Notes: generated from the letters alone by a model not told the origin. A stretch of DNA of 26,184 nucleotides from Candidatus Portnoyibacteriota bacterium (GCA_028717445.1 JAQUNU010000004.1:1-26184); one strand, 5' to 3'; positions 1 to 7,175 are shown, counted from the first letter of the stretch. A program made the numbers and translations.

Positions 1-911
1 GGGTGGACGTGGATGCCATTCCAACCGGTTCTCTTTCGCTTGATTTGGCTCTTGGCGTGGGGGGAATGCCTAAAGGTAGGATTATTGAGATCTACGGGCC
101 GGAGTCCAGCGGCAAAACGACTGTGGCGCTCCACACCGTTGCTCAAGCCCAAAAAAAGGGCGGACTTTGCGCGTTTGTGGATGCCGAACATGCCTTGGAC
201 CCTGAATATGCCAAAAGGATAGGCGTTAAAATCGACGATCTTTTGATTTCTCAGCCAGACACTGGCGAGCAGGCGTTGGATATCGTGGAAAGCTTGGTGC
301 GTTCGGCGGCAATTGATGTGATTGTGGTTGACTCGGTGGCTGCTTTGACTCCGCGCGCGGAGATTGAAGGCGAAATGGGTCAGCAGCATATGGGTTTGCA
401 GGCACGACTGATGTCCCAGGCTTTGCGGAAATTAACCGCCATTGTGGCTAAATCCGGAACCATCGTTCTATTCATAAATCAGATCAGAATGAAGATCGGC
501 TTGGTGTTCGGCAATCCGGAGGAAACTCCCGGCGGCAAGGCTCTGAAATTTTATGCCTCCGTGCGCATTGATCTTCGAAGAACGGCTCAAATAAAACAGG
601 CCGAGCAGATTATCGGCAATCGCGTGAAAGTGAAAATAGTCAAAAATAAAGTCGCCCCGCCCTTTAAAACAGCTGAATTTGACATTATGTACAACCGAGG
701 CATTTCTTTTGAAGGAGATGTGTTGAATGCCGGCGTGATCTACGGCGTAGTTTCCAAAGGCGGCGCTTGGTTCAACTATGCCGAGCAAAAACTCGGCCAG
801 GGCGCTGAAGCTTCCAAAAAATATCTGGCTGAAAATCCAAAACTAACCGCCGAGATCGCCAAAAAGATCAAAGAGGCGGCCGCGGCGCAAAATAAAGAAA
901 TATTTGAGTAA
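1..911 (+). CDS. recA: Recombinase RecA (5'-truncated by window edge)
   Basis: RecA forms ATP-dependent filaments on single-stranded DNA, catalyses strand exchange and promotes LexA-type autocleavage. The visible 302 residues match the RecA core from the 'TGSLSLDLALG' region onward. They include the Walker A loop GPESSGKTT, the 'DAEHALDPEYA' segment, Walker B 'VIVVDSVAAL', the 'GEMGQQHMGLQARLMSQALRKL' L1 region (two blocks, residues about 122-143), 'FINQIRMKIG' and the L2 'GNPEETPGGKALKFYAS'. The C-terminal tail is short and ends KEIFE, without the long acidic tail of E. coli RecA. Roughly 40-50 N-terminal residues lie upstream of the window, so the GTG at 3 is an internal codon. The small membrane gene at 941 follows after 29 bp with its own strong ribosome binding site, so the two are probably cotranscribed. 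The family assignment is close to certain. Confidence 0.98.
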   Translation, partial: VDVDAIPTGSLSLDLALGVGGMPKGRIIEIYGPESSGKTTVALHTVAQAQKKGGLCAFVDAEHALDPEYAKRIGVKIDDLLISQPDTGEQALDIVESLVRSAAIDVIVVDSVAALTPRAEIEGEMGQQHMGLQARLMSQALRKLTAIVAKSGTIVLFINQIRMKIGLVFGNPEETPGGKALKFYASVRIDLRRTAQIKQAEQIIGNRVKVKIVKNKVAPPFKTAEFDIMYNRGISFEGDVLNAGVIYGVVSKGGAWFNYAEQKLGQGAEASKKYLAENPKLTAEIAKKIKEAAAAQNKEIFE

Positions 912-940
912 CTTAAAAATTAAATATAAGGAGGTGGAAT

Positions 941-1294
941 ATGAGCAAGGATGTGGCGCTCTTGATTGTGCTCGGCTTGATGTTTGTTTGTGCGTTTATT
1001 GCAAATCGCGTAAGCCCGAGTTCCATTTCCTGGATATGGGCCAAATGGAGCGGTCGGGAAAAAACCATGGCCAGATTTGTGATTACGTTGATAATTCTTT
1101 TGGCGGCTTATTTGGGTTTAGTATTTTACAAAATCATTCCCAAATACAGCGACGCCGACAGTTTTTTATTCGTGATTCTGGCTTTGTCGGCGAGTTTCTT
1201 GATTGCGCATTTACGCTCCTGGTCTTCTGTGGCTAAATTCCTCGGCTCAATTATTCTTTTTGGCGGAATTATTATCGGAATTATTGTTTTGTAA
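941..1294 (+). CDS. Small integral membrane protein, unknown function
   Basis: A 117-residue, very hydrophobic protein with about four predicted membrane segments: roughly residues 5-22, 43-63, 72-90 and 98-117. A short polar loop (WAKWSGREK) lies between segments 1 and 2. The start is well supported: AAGGAGGTGG sits just upstream of ATG 941, one of the strongest Shine-Dalgarno sites in the window. The gene lies 29 bp behind recA and 29 bp ahead of another small membrane gene, on the same strand, with no terminator visible between them. I recognise no family or catalytic motif. The overlapping frame starting at 904 is a shadow. Confidence 0.8.
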   Translation: MSKDVALLIVLGLMFVCAFIANRVSPSSISWIWAKWSGREKTMARFVITLIILLAAYLGLVFYKIIPKYSDADSFLFVILALSASFLIAHLRSWSSVAKFLGSIILFGGIIIGIIVL

Positions 1295-1323
1295 AAATAC
1301 TAGCGATACGCAAAAGAGGAAGT

Positions 1324-1791
1324 ATGAGATACCCGGGAAACGGAAAGTGTGACCTTGGGGACATGGAGAATATAAGTGACAAAAAAGAGAGGAAAAGACT
1401 GATTGTCTTGCGGAATCAAATGCGGGATATTGTTGATTACCTCGATCCTTCTGGCATCAAAGGACCAAATGAGGCTTTGCGAAGAATGGAAAACTGCCAG
1501 AAAGCTCTGATGGAAGCAATTACGACAGTTTATCCTAAATTCGCCCGGGCGCAGCGGAATCCGGCTATTGAGAATTTGATTTTTCATAAAAAAGTAAAAA
1601 AAGCGGCTCTGACGATTATTTTGTTTTTGATGGTTTGGGTAGTAATTCTCTTTATGACAGATTGTTTTGGAAGAGATCCTAAATCTCCTTGGCAACTTCT
1701 GTTATGGGCGATTATTCCCGTTGTTGGCATCGGCTTTATTTGGTCTTTTTTCTTATTCTTTCAGCAGCCAAATAAATATCAAAATTTTTGA
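1324..1791 (+). CDS. Small protein with C-terminal membrane hairpin, unknown function
   Basis: A 155-residue protein. The first ~100 residues are hydrophilic and probably helical (KKERKRLIVLRNQMRDIVDYL, then ALRRMENCQKALMEAI). Two membrane segments follow, at about residues 98-113 and 127-147. This suggests a small cytoplasmic helical domain tethered by a membrane hairpin. AGAGGAAGT precedes ATG 1324 and acts as a moderate ribosome binding site; an internal Met at residue 14 (MENISDKK) is an alternative start without a better site. A rho-independent terminator begins 10 bp after the stop, so this is the last gene of the recA-side transcript. No family recognised. Confidence 0.72.
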   Translation: MRYPGNGKCDLGDMENISDKKERKRLIVLRNQMRDIVDYLDPSGIKGPNEALRRMENCQKALMEAITTVYPKFARAQRNPAIENLIFHKKVKKAALTIILFLMVWVVILFMTDCFGRDPKSPWQLLLWAIIPVVGIGFIWSFFLFFQQPNKYQNF

Positions 1792-1801
1792 TTTAGTTTG
1801 T

Positions 1802-1837
1802 GCCCGGTTTCTAGCGGAATCGGGCCTTTTCTTTTTT
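1802..1837 (+). terminator. Rho-independent terminator after the 1324 gene
   Basis: GCCCGGTT (1802-1809) pairs with AATCGGGC (1818-1825), with one G-T wobble and an 8-nt loop. A T-rich run, CTTTTCTTTTTT, follows. It lies 10 bp after the stop codon of the upstream + strand gene. Confidence 0.85.
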
Positions 1838-1848
1838 AATTAAGCCAT

Positions 1849-1893
1849 AAATATATAAAGAGCCTCGCTTTCGGCGAGGCTCTTTATATATTT
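1849..1893. terminator. Bidirectional terminator between convergent genes
   Basis: A perfect 20-bp inverted repeat: the arm at 1849-1868 is the exact reverse complement of 1874-1893, with loop TTTCG. The GC-rich core AGAGCCTCGC/GCGAGGCTCT is flanked by A/T-rich ends that supply T-rich tails on both strands. It lies between the + strand gene ending at 1791 and rpsR ending at 1909 on the - strand, the expected place for a shared terminator. The stem is unusually long. Confidence 0.82.
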
Positions 1894-1908
1894 ATATATA
1901 GGAAAATG

Positions 1909-2142
1909 CTATTTTCGAGCAAACGGGATGAGAGCCAGGAATCTCGCGCGTTTTATGGCGTTCGACAGTATTCTTTGGTGTTTGCGGCAGGTGCCGGTTC
2001 GGCGAGTGGCAAAAATTTTGGCTTGGCCAGAAACAAACTGCCTTAAAAGCTCCACGTTTTTATAGTCAATGGAGTTTATATTCTGTTGGCAGAAATAGCA
2101 CTGTTTTTTTTCAACTGGTTGTTGCGGTCTTCTTGGAAACAT
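1909..2142 (-). CDS. rpsR: 30S ribosomal protein bS18
   Basis: bS18 binds 16S rRNA on the small-subunit platform as a heterodimer with bS6. The 77 residues carry the family core: CYFCQQNINSIDYKNVELL, the 'RQFVS..AKIFATRRTGTCRKHQRIL' block and 'AIKRARFLALIPF'. The first part has two cysteines (C-x2-C), as in zinc-type S18 variants. It is the third gene of the rpsF-ssb-rpsR operon, the canonical bacterial order. The ATG at 2142 has no Shine-Dalgarno. The 100-nt spacer in front of it is an AT-rich word-iterated region. Confidence 0.96.
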   Translation of the reverse strand: MFPRRPQQPVEKKQCYFCQQNINSIDYKNVELLRQFVSGQAKIFATRRTGTCRKHQRILSNAIKRARFLALIPFARK

Positions 2143-2154
2143 ATAGTGTTCGCT

Positions 2155-2240
2155 AATATACGAATTTTAACAAATATACGAATATACAAAATTTTGGATT
2201 CGTATATTTGTATATTATTTCATATTTGTATATTCTTGAT
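2155..2240. repeat. Word-iterated AT-rich spacer upstream of rpsR
   Basis: The word TATACGAAT occurs at 2157 and 2176, and its complement ATTCGTATA at 2198. The related ATATTTGTATATT follows twice (2204 and 2224). ACAAATATACGAAT (2170-2183) is the exact reverse complement of 2198-2211, a 14-bp inverted repeat with a 14-nt spacer. The region lies between the ssb stop and the SD-less rpsR start. No protein is encoded here. Its function is unknown. Confidence 0.7.
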
Positions 2241-2245
2241 TACTC

Positions 2246-2716
2246 TTAGAATGGTATATCTTTCATTTTTACTCCTTCTTCTTCCTCGGCTGGAGGTAGT
2301 TCGTCGGTTTCAATAATCGGAATTTCTTCCTGCGCCGGCTGGCTGCTTGGCTGTTGGCTGGAAGCGGAAAAATCTCCGCCGCCTTGGCCTTTTCGCGGAC
2401 CCATTTGCATATTTTCGGCCACGATCTCGGTGCGGTAGCGCTTGGCGCCGCTTTGATCCTGCCAGCTGCGTGTCTGGATCCTTCCTTCAATCAGAACCAG
2501 CTGTCCTTTGGTTAAGTATCGGCTGCAGATATCAGCCAGTTTTCCGAAAGCGACTACATTGTGAAATTCGGTCAATTGCTGTTTATTCCCGCTCTGGTCG
2601 TTATAGATCCGGTTTGTCGCGACTCCAAAATTGACAACTGGCTGGCCGGAAGGAAGGGTGCGGGCTTCCGGATCCCGCGTCATATTGCCTAAAATTACAG
2701 CTTTATTGAAATTCAT
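2246..2716 (-). CDS. ssb: Single-stranded DNA-binding protein
   Basis: SSB coats single-stranded DNA during replication and repair and recruits partners through its C-terminal tip. One OB-fold domain spans about residues 1-105 (MNFNKAVILGNMTRDPEAR, 'VVNFGVATN', 'TEFHNVVAFGKLADICSRYLTKGQLVLIEGRI', 'YRTEIVAENMQMG', given here as separate blocks). A Gly/Ser/Gln-rich linker and an acidic tail ending DIPF follow, the usual SSB tip. I chose ATG 2716 because MNFNKA is the normal SSB beginning and an AGGGTG precedes it at suitable spacing; a GTG at 2725 would add three residues. It lies between rpsF and rpsR, as is typical. Confidence 0.96.
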   Translation of the reverse strand: MNFNKAVILGNMTRDPEARTLPSGQPVVNFGVATNRIYNDQSGNKQQLTEFHNVVAFGKLADICSRYLTKGQLVLIEGRIQTRSWQDQSGAKRYRTEIVAENMQMGPRKGQGGGDFSASSQQPSSQPAQEEIPIIETDELPPAEEEEGVKMKDIPF

Positions 2717-2739
2717 GGTAGTCACCCTGCCAAATTACA

Positions 2740-2802
2740 AATTTATTACTAATCATACAAATACTTATTAGTAATATTTGTAAAAATTAGTAAATTAGTA
2801 GG
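2740..2802. repeat. Word-iterated spacer between rpsF and ssb
   Basis: ATTACTAAT (2745-2753) is the exact reverse complement of ATTAGTAAT (2767-2775). ATTAGTAA recurs at 2787 and again in the form AATTAGTAG. ACAAAT and ATTTGT also alternate. The spacer is built from one short word in both orientations, and that word differs from the one upstream of rpsR. No coding potential is visible. Confidence 0.65.
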
Positions 2803-2809
2803 GTTCTGG

Positions 2810-3226
2810 TTATTGCTCTAAGATTTCTTCCAGTTTTTTGTCAATTTCTTCTATTTTCGCCTTTTCCTGCTTTGGAGAAGTTTCTTCCAGAGGAGCGCTC
2901 GGTTTTTCGATCCTAGGCATTCTTATCGGCGCGGGGATTTCTTTTTCTTCTTCTTTGGTGACTAAAAGGTGCCTTAGGATTGAATTTTCGGTTTTTAACC
3001 ATTTTTCGAGCTCAACGAGTTTTTCCGATGCAATGACCATTTGGACGGTCACGTAAAAACCGAAATTGTGCTTATTTATTTCATAAGCCAATTTTCTTTT
3101 TTCGCCCAGTTTTTCATCTTTTATCTGGCCGCCCAAGCCGACGATAAATTCTCGAATTTTATCCGCCTGGACTTTGACTTCCTCTTCCGAAAGGTTCGGA
3201 TTCAGAATATAGGTTAATTCGTACAT
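2810..3226 (-). CDS. rpsF: 30S ribosomal protein bS6
   Basis: bS6 forms the platform heterodimer with bS18. The 138-residue product begins MYELTYILNPNLSEEEV and has the 'KLGEKRKLAYEINKHNFGFYV' block (residues about 40-60) and the 'LKTENSILRHLLV' strand, as in S6. A charged C-terminal extension of about 40 residues (Glu/Lys/Pro-rich) follows and is probably disordered. It is the first gene of rpsF-ssb-rpsR. A TTGACC-N17-TAGAAT promoter lies about 100 nt upstream, giving a leader of roughly 95 nt that contains two consecutive hairpins. No good Shine-Dalgarno precedes the ATG. Confidence 0.96.
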   Translation of the reverse strand: MYELTYILNPNLSEEEVKVQADKIREFIVGLGGQIKDEKLGEKRKLAYEINKHNFGFYVTVQMVIASEKLVELEKWLKTENSILRHLLVTKEEEKEIPAPIRMPRIEKPSAPLEETSPKQEKAKIEEIDKKLEEILEQ

Positions 3227-3254
3227 TATTTATATCAGCCTGCATCATCGCGGG

Positions 3255-3303
3255 CTCGCTTCGTTATTCAAGCGAGATGCCGAAACAAGTGGTTCGGCAT
3301 GAC
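3255..3303. repeat. Dispersed palindromic repeat, family A, copy 1 (rpsF leader)
   Basis: Two adjacent hairpins: CTCGCT (3255-3260) with AGCGAG (3271-3276), and ATGCCGAA (3277-3284) with TTCGGCAT (3293-3300). The second, with CCGAAACAAG and a trailing GAC, closely resembles a segment inside uvrC at about 13949-13973 (GAAACAAG, TTCGGC, TTGAC shared). When translated, repeats of this type give the 'ELVSGS' peptide seen in uvrC. This copy falls in the transcribed leader of the rpsF operon. Confidence 0.65.
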
Positions 3304-3327
3304 AATATGGGCTTTTTTGTTGCTTGT

Positions 3328-3356
3328 ATTCTATCAGAATTTAAGAGAAAGGTCAA
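3328..3356 (-). promoter_or_regulatory. Sigma70-type promoter of rpsF-ssb-rpsR
   Basis: On the - strand, TTGACC (3356-3351), a 17-nt spacer and TAGAAT (3333-3328) form a near-consensus -35/-10 pair. Transcription is predicted to start around 3320, leaving a leader of about 95 nt before rpsF. Confidence 0.8.
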
Positions 3357-3376
3357 CCGTTGCGACGAGTACAATT

Positions 3377-3406
3377 AAAAAAGACCCCGTCGATTTTGCG
3401 GGAGTC
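3377..3406 (-). terminator. Terminator after the small gene at 3433-3600
   Basis: On the - strand GACTCCCG pairs with CGGGGTC around a short loop with one bulged A, followed by TTTTTTAATT. It lies just after the stop of the 3433-3600 gene and upstream of the rpsF promoter. This supports that small gene being transcribed. Confidence 0.75.
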
Positions 3407-3432
3407 TGAAGAAAGCATCACATCCTTTCTTA

Positions 3433-3600
3433 TTAGTTTTCGATGCCATTCTTTATTGCATATTCTAAGCAGGCGGCGTAATTCATTTTAAGCACCTTTC
3501 TTTTTGTTGGGTTTGGGGTCGGCATATGTTCAAGGATGCGTTCGCAGACTTGGGAAAATCGGATATCGGGCTGAATTTTTATCTTTTTTCGCTCTTCCAT
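3433..3600 (-). CDS. Small hypothetical protein
   Basis: From ATG 3600 this encodes 55 residues, starting MEERKKIKIQPDIRF. It is basic at the start, with 'VCERILEHMPTPNPTKRKVLKMNYAACLEYAIKNG' (two stretches) forming likely helices. The frame is open up to ATG 3669, which would add a hydrophobic 23-residue segment. I prefer 3600 because a possible -35 (TTGACA, 3677-3672 on the - strand) would start transcription downstream of 3669. Neither start has a Shine-Dalgarno. A dedicated terminator follows. No family recognised; start uncertain. Confidence 0.5.
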   Translation of the reverse strand: MEERKKIKIQPDIRFSQVCERILEHMPTPNPTKRKVLKMNYAACLEYAIKNGIEN

Positions 3601-3679
3601 TTGGTGATTTTTATTTCTATGAAATAAGATGTGTAGAATAGCCGTGAAAGAGACTATAATTATTAACAATTTGTCAATA

Positions 3680-3708
3680 TTGTGGCAAAAACAGAATTGT
3701 CATATATT
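3680..3708 (+). promoter_or_regulatory. Promoter predicted to give a leaderless pgm/manB mRNA
   Basis: TTGTGG (3680-3685), a 17-nt spacer and TATATT (3703-3708) are followed by only six nucleotides before ATG 3715. Transcription would start on or next to the A of the start codon. A second -10-like TATAAT at 3655-3660 could give a longer transcript but lacks a clear -35. Confidence 0.6.
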
Positions 3709-3714
3709 AAACCT

Positions 3715-5142
3715 ATGCAAATCAATCCTCAAATTTTCCGCGGGTATGATATCCGAGGCCTGGTGGATAAAGATTTAAACGAAGAAGTGGTTTTGGGTTT
3801 GGCCAAGGCTTACGGCACGTATATCAAAAGGCGCGGCATAAAAAAAGCCATCGTGAGTCGCGATTGTCGACAAACCAGCCCGGCTTATGCCCAAAAAATC
3901 ATCGAAGGCCTGAATTGGGTCGGCATTGATACGATTGACATCGGCATGAATCTTGTCGGCACTTTTTATTGGAGTCAGTATTTTTTGGATTGCCAGGGCG
4001 GAATCTATGTTTCGGCTTCGCATAATCCTGCAAAATATAACGGATTTAAAATCGCGATTGGCTTTTCTGAAACTTTTGTCAGCGAGCAGCTTCAGGAATT
4101 GCGCCGGATGATGGAGAAAGATGATTTTGAAAAAGGGGATGCGCCGGGAAAAAACGAAGAAAGAAATATCCGGCCTGATTATTTCGCGGATATCTTAAAA
4201 CGCCTGCCTTTGAAAAATAAATTTAAAGTTGTTGTTGATCCGGGCAATTCCACTGCCGGCGAAATCGCGCCCGATTTATTTCGTCAGGCCGGCTGCGAGG
4301 TGGTTGAAAGCAATTGCCAAATAGATCCGATTTTTCCGATCGGCACACCTGATCCTACGGAAAGTGCGGTGGCGCTTCGACTGCGCGAAGAAGTTTTAGC
4401 CGAAGGCGCGGACGTCGGCTTTTCATACGACGCGGATGGCGATCGCATCGGCATTGTAGACGATAAAGGAACGATAATCTGGAATGATGTTTTAGTGGCT
4501 CTTTTTGCTTCTGATGTTTTAGCCAGCCATCCGGGAGCTAAAATAATGTTTAATACTTTATGTTCCAAAGTTGTCCCCGAGACGATTTTAGCCCATGGCG
4601 GAGTGCCTTTTATGTGGCGCACCGGCCATTCTTTTCTGAAAAAGAAAAACCAGGAGGTCGGCGCCGCTTTTATTGGCGAGCTCTCGGGCCATTTCTTTTT
4701 TTCGGCTGATTTTTATAATCACGACGACGGCCTTTATTCGGCTCTGCGTTTGCTTTCTTTTTTGGACAAATCAGGCAAAAAATTGTCAGACGCTTTAGCG
4801 GTTTTGCCTAAATATATTTCCAGTCCGGAAATAAAATTATTCTGCGCCGAAGACAAAAAAGCGGCTTTGATGGCAAAAGCGGCACCTATTTTAAAAAAGG
4901 ATTTTCCAGAAGCCGAAATTATTGATGACGAAAGGGCGGGCGACGGCCTGCGGCTGGAATTGGCTGACTCCATGTTCGTGGTGCGCTATTCGCAGAACGG
5001 GCCTTATATCACCGTAAAATTCGAATCAAAAACGCAGGAAAGATATGATTTCCTGCGCGGGTATATTGCCAATCTTTTGCATGGTTTTGAAGAAGTAGAC
5101 TGGAATTCGGATATCAACGTGAATGCGGGAGCTTTAGATTAG
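3715..5142 (+). CDS. manB: Phosphomannomutase/phosphoglucomutase
   Basis: An alpha-D-phosphohexomutase that interconverts hexose-1- and -6-phosphates through a phosphoserine. It supplies Man-1-P or Glc-1-P for nucleotide sugars. The 475 residues contain the phosphoserine loop VSASHNP (Ser102), the Mg loop DADGDR (239-244), the sugar-binding loop GELSGH (321-326) and a C-terminal phosphate-binding region 'RYSQNGPYITVKFE' near residue 425, where many relatives have R-x-S-x-T/N-x-P. The GTG at 3682 would add 11 residues. I chose ATG 3715 because MQINPQIFRGYDIRG is the standard N terminus and a -10 lies six bases upstream. Specificity (PMM versus PGM) cannot be decided here; pgcA/manB naming is tentative. 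Confidence 0.93.
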   Translation: MQINPQIFRGYDIRGLVDKDLNEEVVLGLAKAYGTYIKRRGIKKAIVSRDCRQTSPAYAQKIIEGLNWVGIDTIDIGMNLVGTFYWSQYFLDCQGGIYVSASHNPAKYNGFKIAIGFSETFVSEQLQELRRMMEKDDFEKGDAPGKNEERNIRPDYFADILKRLPLKNKFKVVVDPGNSTAGEIAPDLFRQAGCEVVESNCQIDPIFPIGTPDPTESAVALRLREEVLAEGADVGFSYDADGDRIGIVDDKGTIIWNDVLVALFASDVLASHPGAKIMFNTLCSKVVPETILAHGGVPFMWRTGHSFLKKKNQEVGAAFIGELSGHFFFSADFYNHDDGLYSALRLLSFLDKSGKKLSDALAVLPKYISSPEIKLFCAEDKKAALMAKAAPILKKDFPEAEIIDDERAGDGLRLELADSMFVVRYSQNGPYITVKFESKTQERYDFLRGYIANLLHGFEEVDWNSDINVNAGALD

Positions 5143-5153
5143 AAATGATTTCT

Positions 5154-5189
5154 ACTAAACTTTTCTGACGGCCGTCCAAAAAGTTTAGT
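5154..5189. repeat. 36-bp palindromic element, family B, copy 1
   Basis: ACTAAACTTTT (5154-5164) is the exact reverse complement of AAAAGTTTAGT (5179-5189). Between them sits the self-complementary decamer GACGGCCGTC (5167-5176). The element matches 13486-13521, inside uvrC, at 34 of 36 positions in the same orientation. This copy lies 11 bp after the manB stop and before the terminator. Confidence 0.85.
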
Positions 5190-5221
5190 GAATCGATTTG
5201 GCAAAATTTATTTTTAAAGAG

Positions 5222-5251
5222 AAAAAGGACAAGCGTTTGCTTGTCCTTTTT
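5222..5251. terminator. Bidirectional terminator between manB and the GAF gene
   Basis: AAAAAGGACAAGC (5222-5234) and GCTTGTCCTTTTT (5239-5251) form a perfect 13-bp stem with a GTTT loop. A- and T-runs at the ends make it work on both strands. It sits between convergent genes. Confidence 0.9.
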
Positions 5252-5267
5252 GTGTTTTTTGTAAACA

Positions 5268-6056
5268 TCATTCCTCCTTGCCTTCCAGAAATTCCATTTT
5301 TATCTTTGTAACGCGATTTAGAAGCGTTTGCTCAACCAGGAGAAGCCTTAGCGCGTTTTCATAGATAATATTGAGGAATGATTCCAGCAGATTCGCGAAT
5401 TGGCAGGATTTTTCCGCGTCTTGATGACATTTGTTCCTGATCAGATCGTGAATCAGCAAAGAATATTTCGAAACTTTTGTCAGGGGGGAGAGTATTTCCG
5501 CTATTCCATTTTTGAGGGCGTCAAACACCGGATCAAATCTTACTGAATCGCGAATCAAAATCAACGAGAGAAGTTTTGCGAACTGAACGCAAAATTCCTG
5601 ATCTTCAGCCGAGAAAGTGCGTTCTCCGGTGGCATCAGCGGCGATTATGTAGCAAACCGCGGTTTTTTCGCTAAGCACCGGTATGTAAAAGATTTGATTG
5701 ATTTTTTTCTGTTTAATGATTTCAACAAAATGCCTTGTTCTGGAATCGGTCGCTGGAGAGCTAATCAGTATCGGTTTTTTTTCCTTCCAGACAGACTCAA
5801 GATCAGGAAATTCGGAAAAATTTCTCTCTTTGCAATCGATCCCGTGTTCTTCGGGCGGAAAGCCGGTTAAAAGTTTGCACCAGGCTTTCTTTGTTTGGAA
5901 AACCACACAACGCTCAATCTTAAGGAATTCGGCTAAGGTTTTTGTTGAATTATAGAGAAGATTTCTTTCTCCGGTTATTCGGATTAAAGAATTAATCGCC
6001 TCAAAAGAGTCCGGTTTTTTTCTTATGGCAATGACCTCGGCGGTATTTGTGCTCAT
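5268..6056 (-). CDS. GAF domain protein
   Basis: A 262-residue soluble protein. Residues about 18-165 look like a GAF domain: an initial helix, 'KTLAEFLKIERCVVFQTKK', a variable middle, 'QIFYIPVLSEKTAVCYIIAAD', then 'FSAEDQEFCVQFAKLLSLIL', which matches the closing helix 'F..ed..ll..lA.q.a.al'. The remaining ~95 residues are helical, with no kinase, cyclase or HTH motif, so it may be a sensor or adaptor without an output domain. GAF ligands (cyclic nucleotides, small molecules) cannot be inferred. The start is well supported: AAGGAGG precedes ATG 6056. It lies behind the trpS terminator and is probably a separate transcription unit. Confidence 0.72.
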   Translation of the reverse strand: MSTNTAEVIAIRKKPDSFEAINSLIRITGERNLLYNSTKTLAEFLKIERCVVFQTKKAWCKLLTGFPPEEHGIDCKERNFSEFPDLESVWKEKKPILISSPATDSRTRHFVEIIKQKKINQIFYIPVLSEKTAVCYIIAADATGERTFSAEDQEFCVQFAKLLSLILIRDSVRFDPVFDALKNGIAEILSPLTKVSKYSLLIHDLIRNKCHQDAEKSCQFANLLESFLNIIYENALRLLLVEQTLLNRVTKIKMEFLEGKEE

Positions 6057-6096
6057 TTTAAACCTCCTTTTTTGTCGAATACGAAATTTTAAAGGA

Positions 6097-6137
6097 CAAA
6101 AAATCGGCTCAAGCCTTTTTTCTAGGCCAAGCCGATT
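6097..6137 (-). terminator. Terminator overlapping the end of trpS
   Basis: On the - strand AATCGGCT (6137-6130) pairs with AGCCGATT (6109-6102). A nested GCCT/AGGC stem lies inside and a run of T follows. The left arm lies within the last codons of trpS (the final Ile-Gly-Leu-Ala and stop), so coding and termination signals share bases. Confidence 0.82.
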
Positions 6138-7108
6138 CTTTTGTTAACAGCCTCCATCTTTTTTTCAGCCAAGAGTGTTGCTTTTTCCGCGCCAGTCTTG
6201 GCTACTTCATCTAAAAATTTGTTGTTTTGTCTAAATTCGCCGTATTTTTTCTGAAAATCCGCCAGGCCAGAAACAACAATTTCTGCTAAATCTAATTTAA
6301 ATTGAGCGTAGCCTTCCGCGTTTTTATATTTAGCCTCGATCTCGTTGATCGGCTTTCCGGAAAAGCCGGAATAGATTGCCAGCAGATTTGAAATAGCCGG
6401 TTTTTCCGCGGGCGAATATCTTATTTCTTTGCCCGAATCGGTCACCGCCTTTTTAAATTTATCGCGGATCTCGTCGGGGGAGTCGGAAAGATTAACACAA
6501 CCGGCCGAATCATTGTCCGATTTGGACATTTTTCTTGAAGGGTCGCTCAAACTCATGATGCGCGCGGCTTCTTTCCTGATTATTTCCTGCGGTTCTTTGA
6601 AGGTTTCGCCGTATAAATTATTGAACTTCCGGGCGACAACGCGCGCTAATTCAACATGCTGGCGCTGGTCTTCGCCAACCGGTACGGCCTCAGTGTCATA
6701 GAGCAGGATGTCGGCGGCCATTAAAACCGGATAATCAAGCAGGCCGGCGTTGATATTTTCTTTATGTTTGCGCGCTTTGTCTTTGAACTGCGTCATTTTT
6801 TCCAGCTCCGAAAGGGGAGTGACCGTGTTTAAAATCCAGGTCAATTCCGAATGTTCTTTGACGTGAGACTGGATAAAAATGATTGATTTTTCCGGATTGA
6901 TACCGGCAGCGAGGAGCGTTGCTAGGGCATTATAAGTATTTTCGCGAAGAGTTTCCGGCTTTTGGAAAACCGTCAAAGCATGCCAGTCAACCACGCAATA
7001 GATGCAGTCGTATTCATTGGCAAGAGGCGCCCAATTTTTAATAGCGCCCAGATAATTGCCGATATGCAGGTTGCCTGAAGGTTGAACGCCGGAAAAAATT
7101 CTTTTCAT
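6122..7108 (-). CDS. trpS: Tryptophanyl-tRNA synthetase
   Basis: A class I aminoacyl-tRNA synthetase that charges tRNA-Trp. The 328 residues from ATG 7108 begin MKRIFSGVQPSGNLHIGNYL. HIGN (15-18) is the HIGH-type signature normal for TrpRS, and KMSKS lies at 193-197. 'GLLDYPVLMAADILLY' and 'VPVGEDQRQHVELAR' are TrpRS blocks. Length is normal for the bacterial enzyme. In-frame ATGs at 7117 and 7138 exist, but a TTGGAT-N16-TAGAAT pair just upstream would start transcription at about 7111. That leaves 7108 as the first usable start with almost no leader. Confidence 0.96.
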   Translation of the reverse strand: MKRIFSGVQPSGNLHIGNYLGAIKNWAPLANEYDCIYCVVDWHALTVFQKPETLRENTYNALATLLAAGINPEKSIIFIQSHVKEHSELTWILNTVTPLSELEKMTQFKDKARKHKENINAGLLDYPVLMAADILLYDTEAVPVGEDQRQHVELARVVARKFNNLYGETFKEPQEIIRKEAARIMSLSDPSRKMSKSDNDSAGCVNLSDSPDEIRDKFKKAVTDSGKEIRYSPAEKPAISNLLAIYSGFSGKPINEIEAKYKNAEGYAQFKLDLAEIVVSGLADFQKKYGEFRQNNKFLDEVAKTGAEKATLLAEKKMEAVNKRIGLA

Positions 7109-7118
7109 GCTGGCCATA

Positions 7119-7146
7119 ATTCTACATTTACGGCCCAAACATCCAA
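7119..7146 (-). promoter_or_regulatory. Promoter of trpS, near-leaderless
   Basis: TTGGAT (7146-7141), 16 nt, TAGAAT (7124-7119) on the - strand. Ten nucleotides separate the -10 from ATG 7108, so the predicted leader is about 0-4 nt. A doubled CCGTAGT word lies just upstream, around 7159-7173. Confidence 0.55.
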
Positions 7147-7155
7147 AACGCTCTG

Positions 7156-7175
7156 GCCGTAGTCCGTAGTCGTTA
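7156..7175. repeat. Short iterated word upstream of trpS
   Basis: CCGTAGT occurs twice in immediate tandem, followed by CGT, between the RNase J stop and the trpS promoter. It is a minor example of the word-iterated spacers seen upstream of rpsR, ssb, pgi, groES and groEL. Confidence 0.45.

Noticed and set aside
2155..2240. Possible CRISPR array upstream of rpsR
   Set aside because: The words are 8-12 bp, imperfect and in both orientations, with no constant repeat length or unique spacers, and there are no cas genes nearby.
3433..3669. Longer version of the small gene starting at 3669 with an N-terminal membrane segment
   Set aside because: The likely promoter would start transcription downstream of 3669, and there is no ribosome site. 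The hydrophobic stretch is probably untranslated upstream sequence.
3682..3714. GTG start at 3682 for the phosphohexomutase
   Set aside because: It would add 11 residues absent from the family and lies within the proposed -35/-10 region. ATG 3715 gives the standard N terminus.
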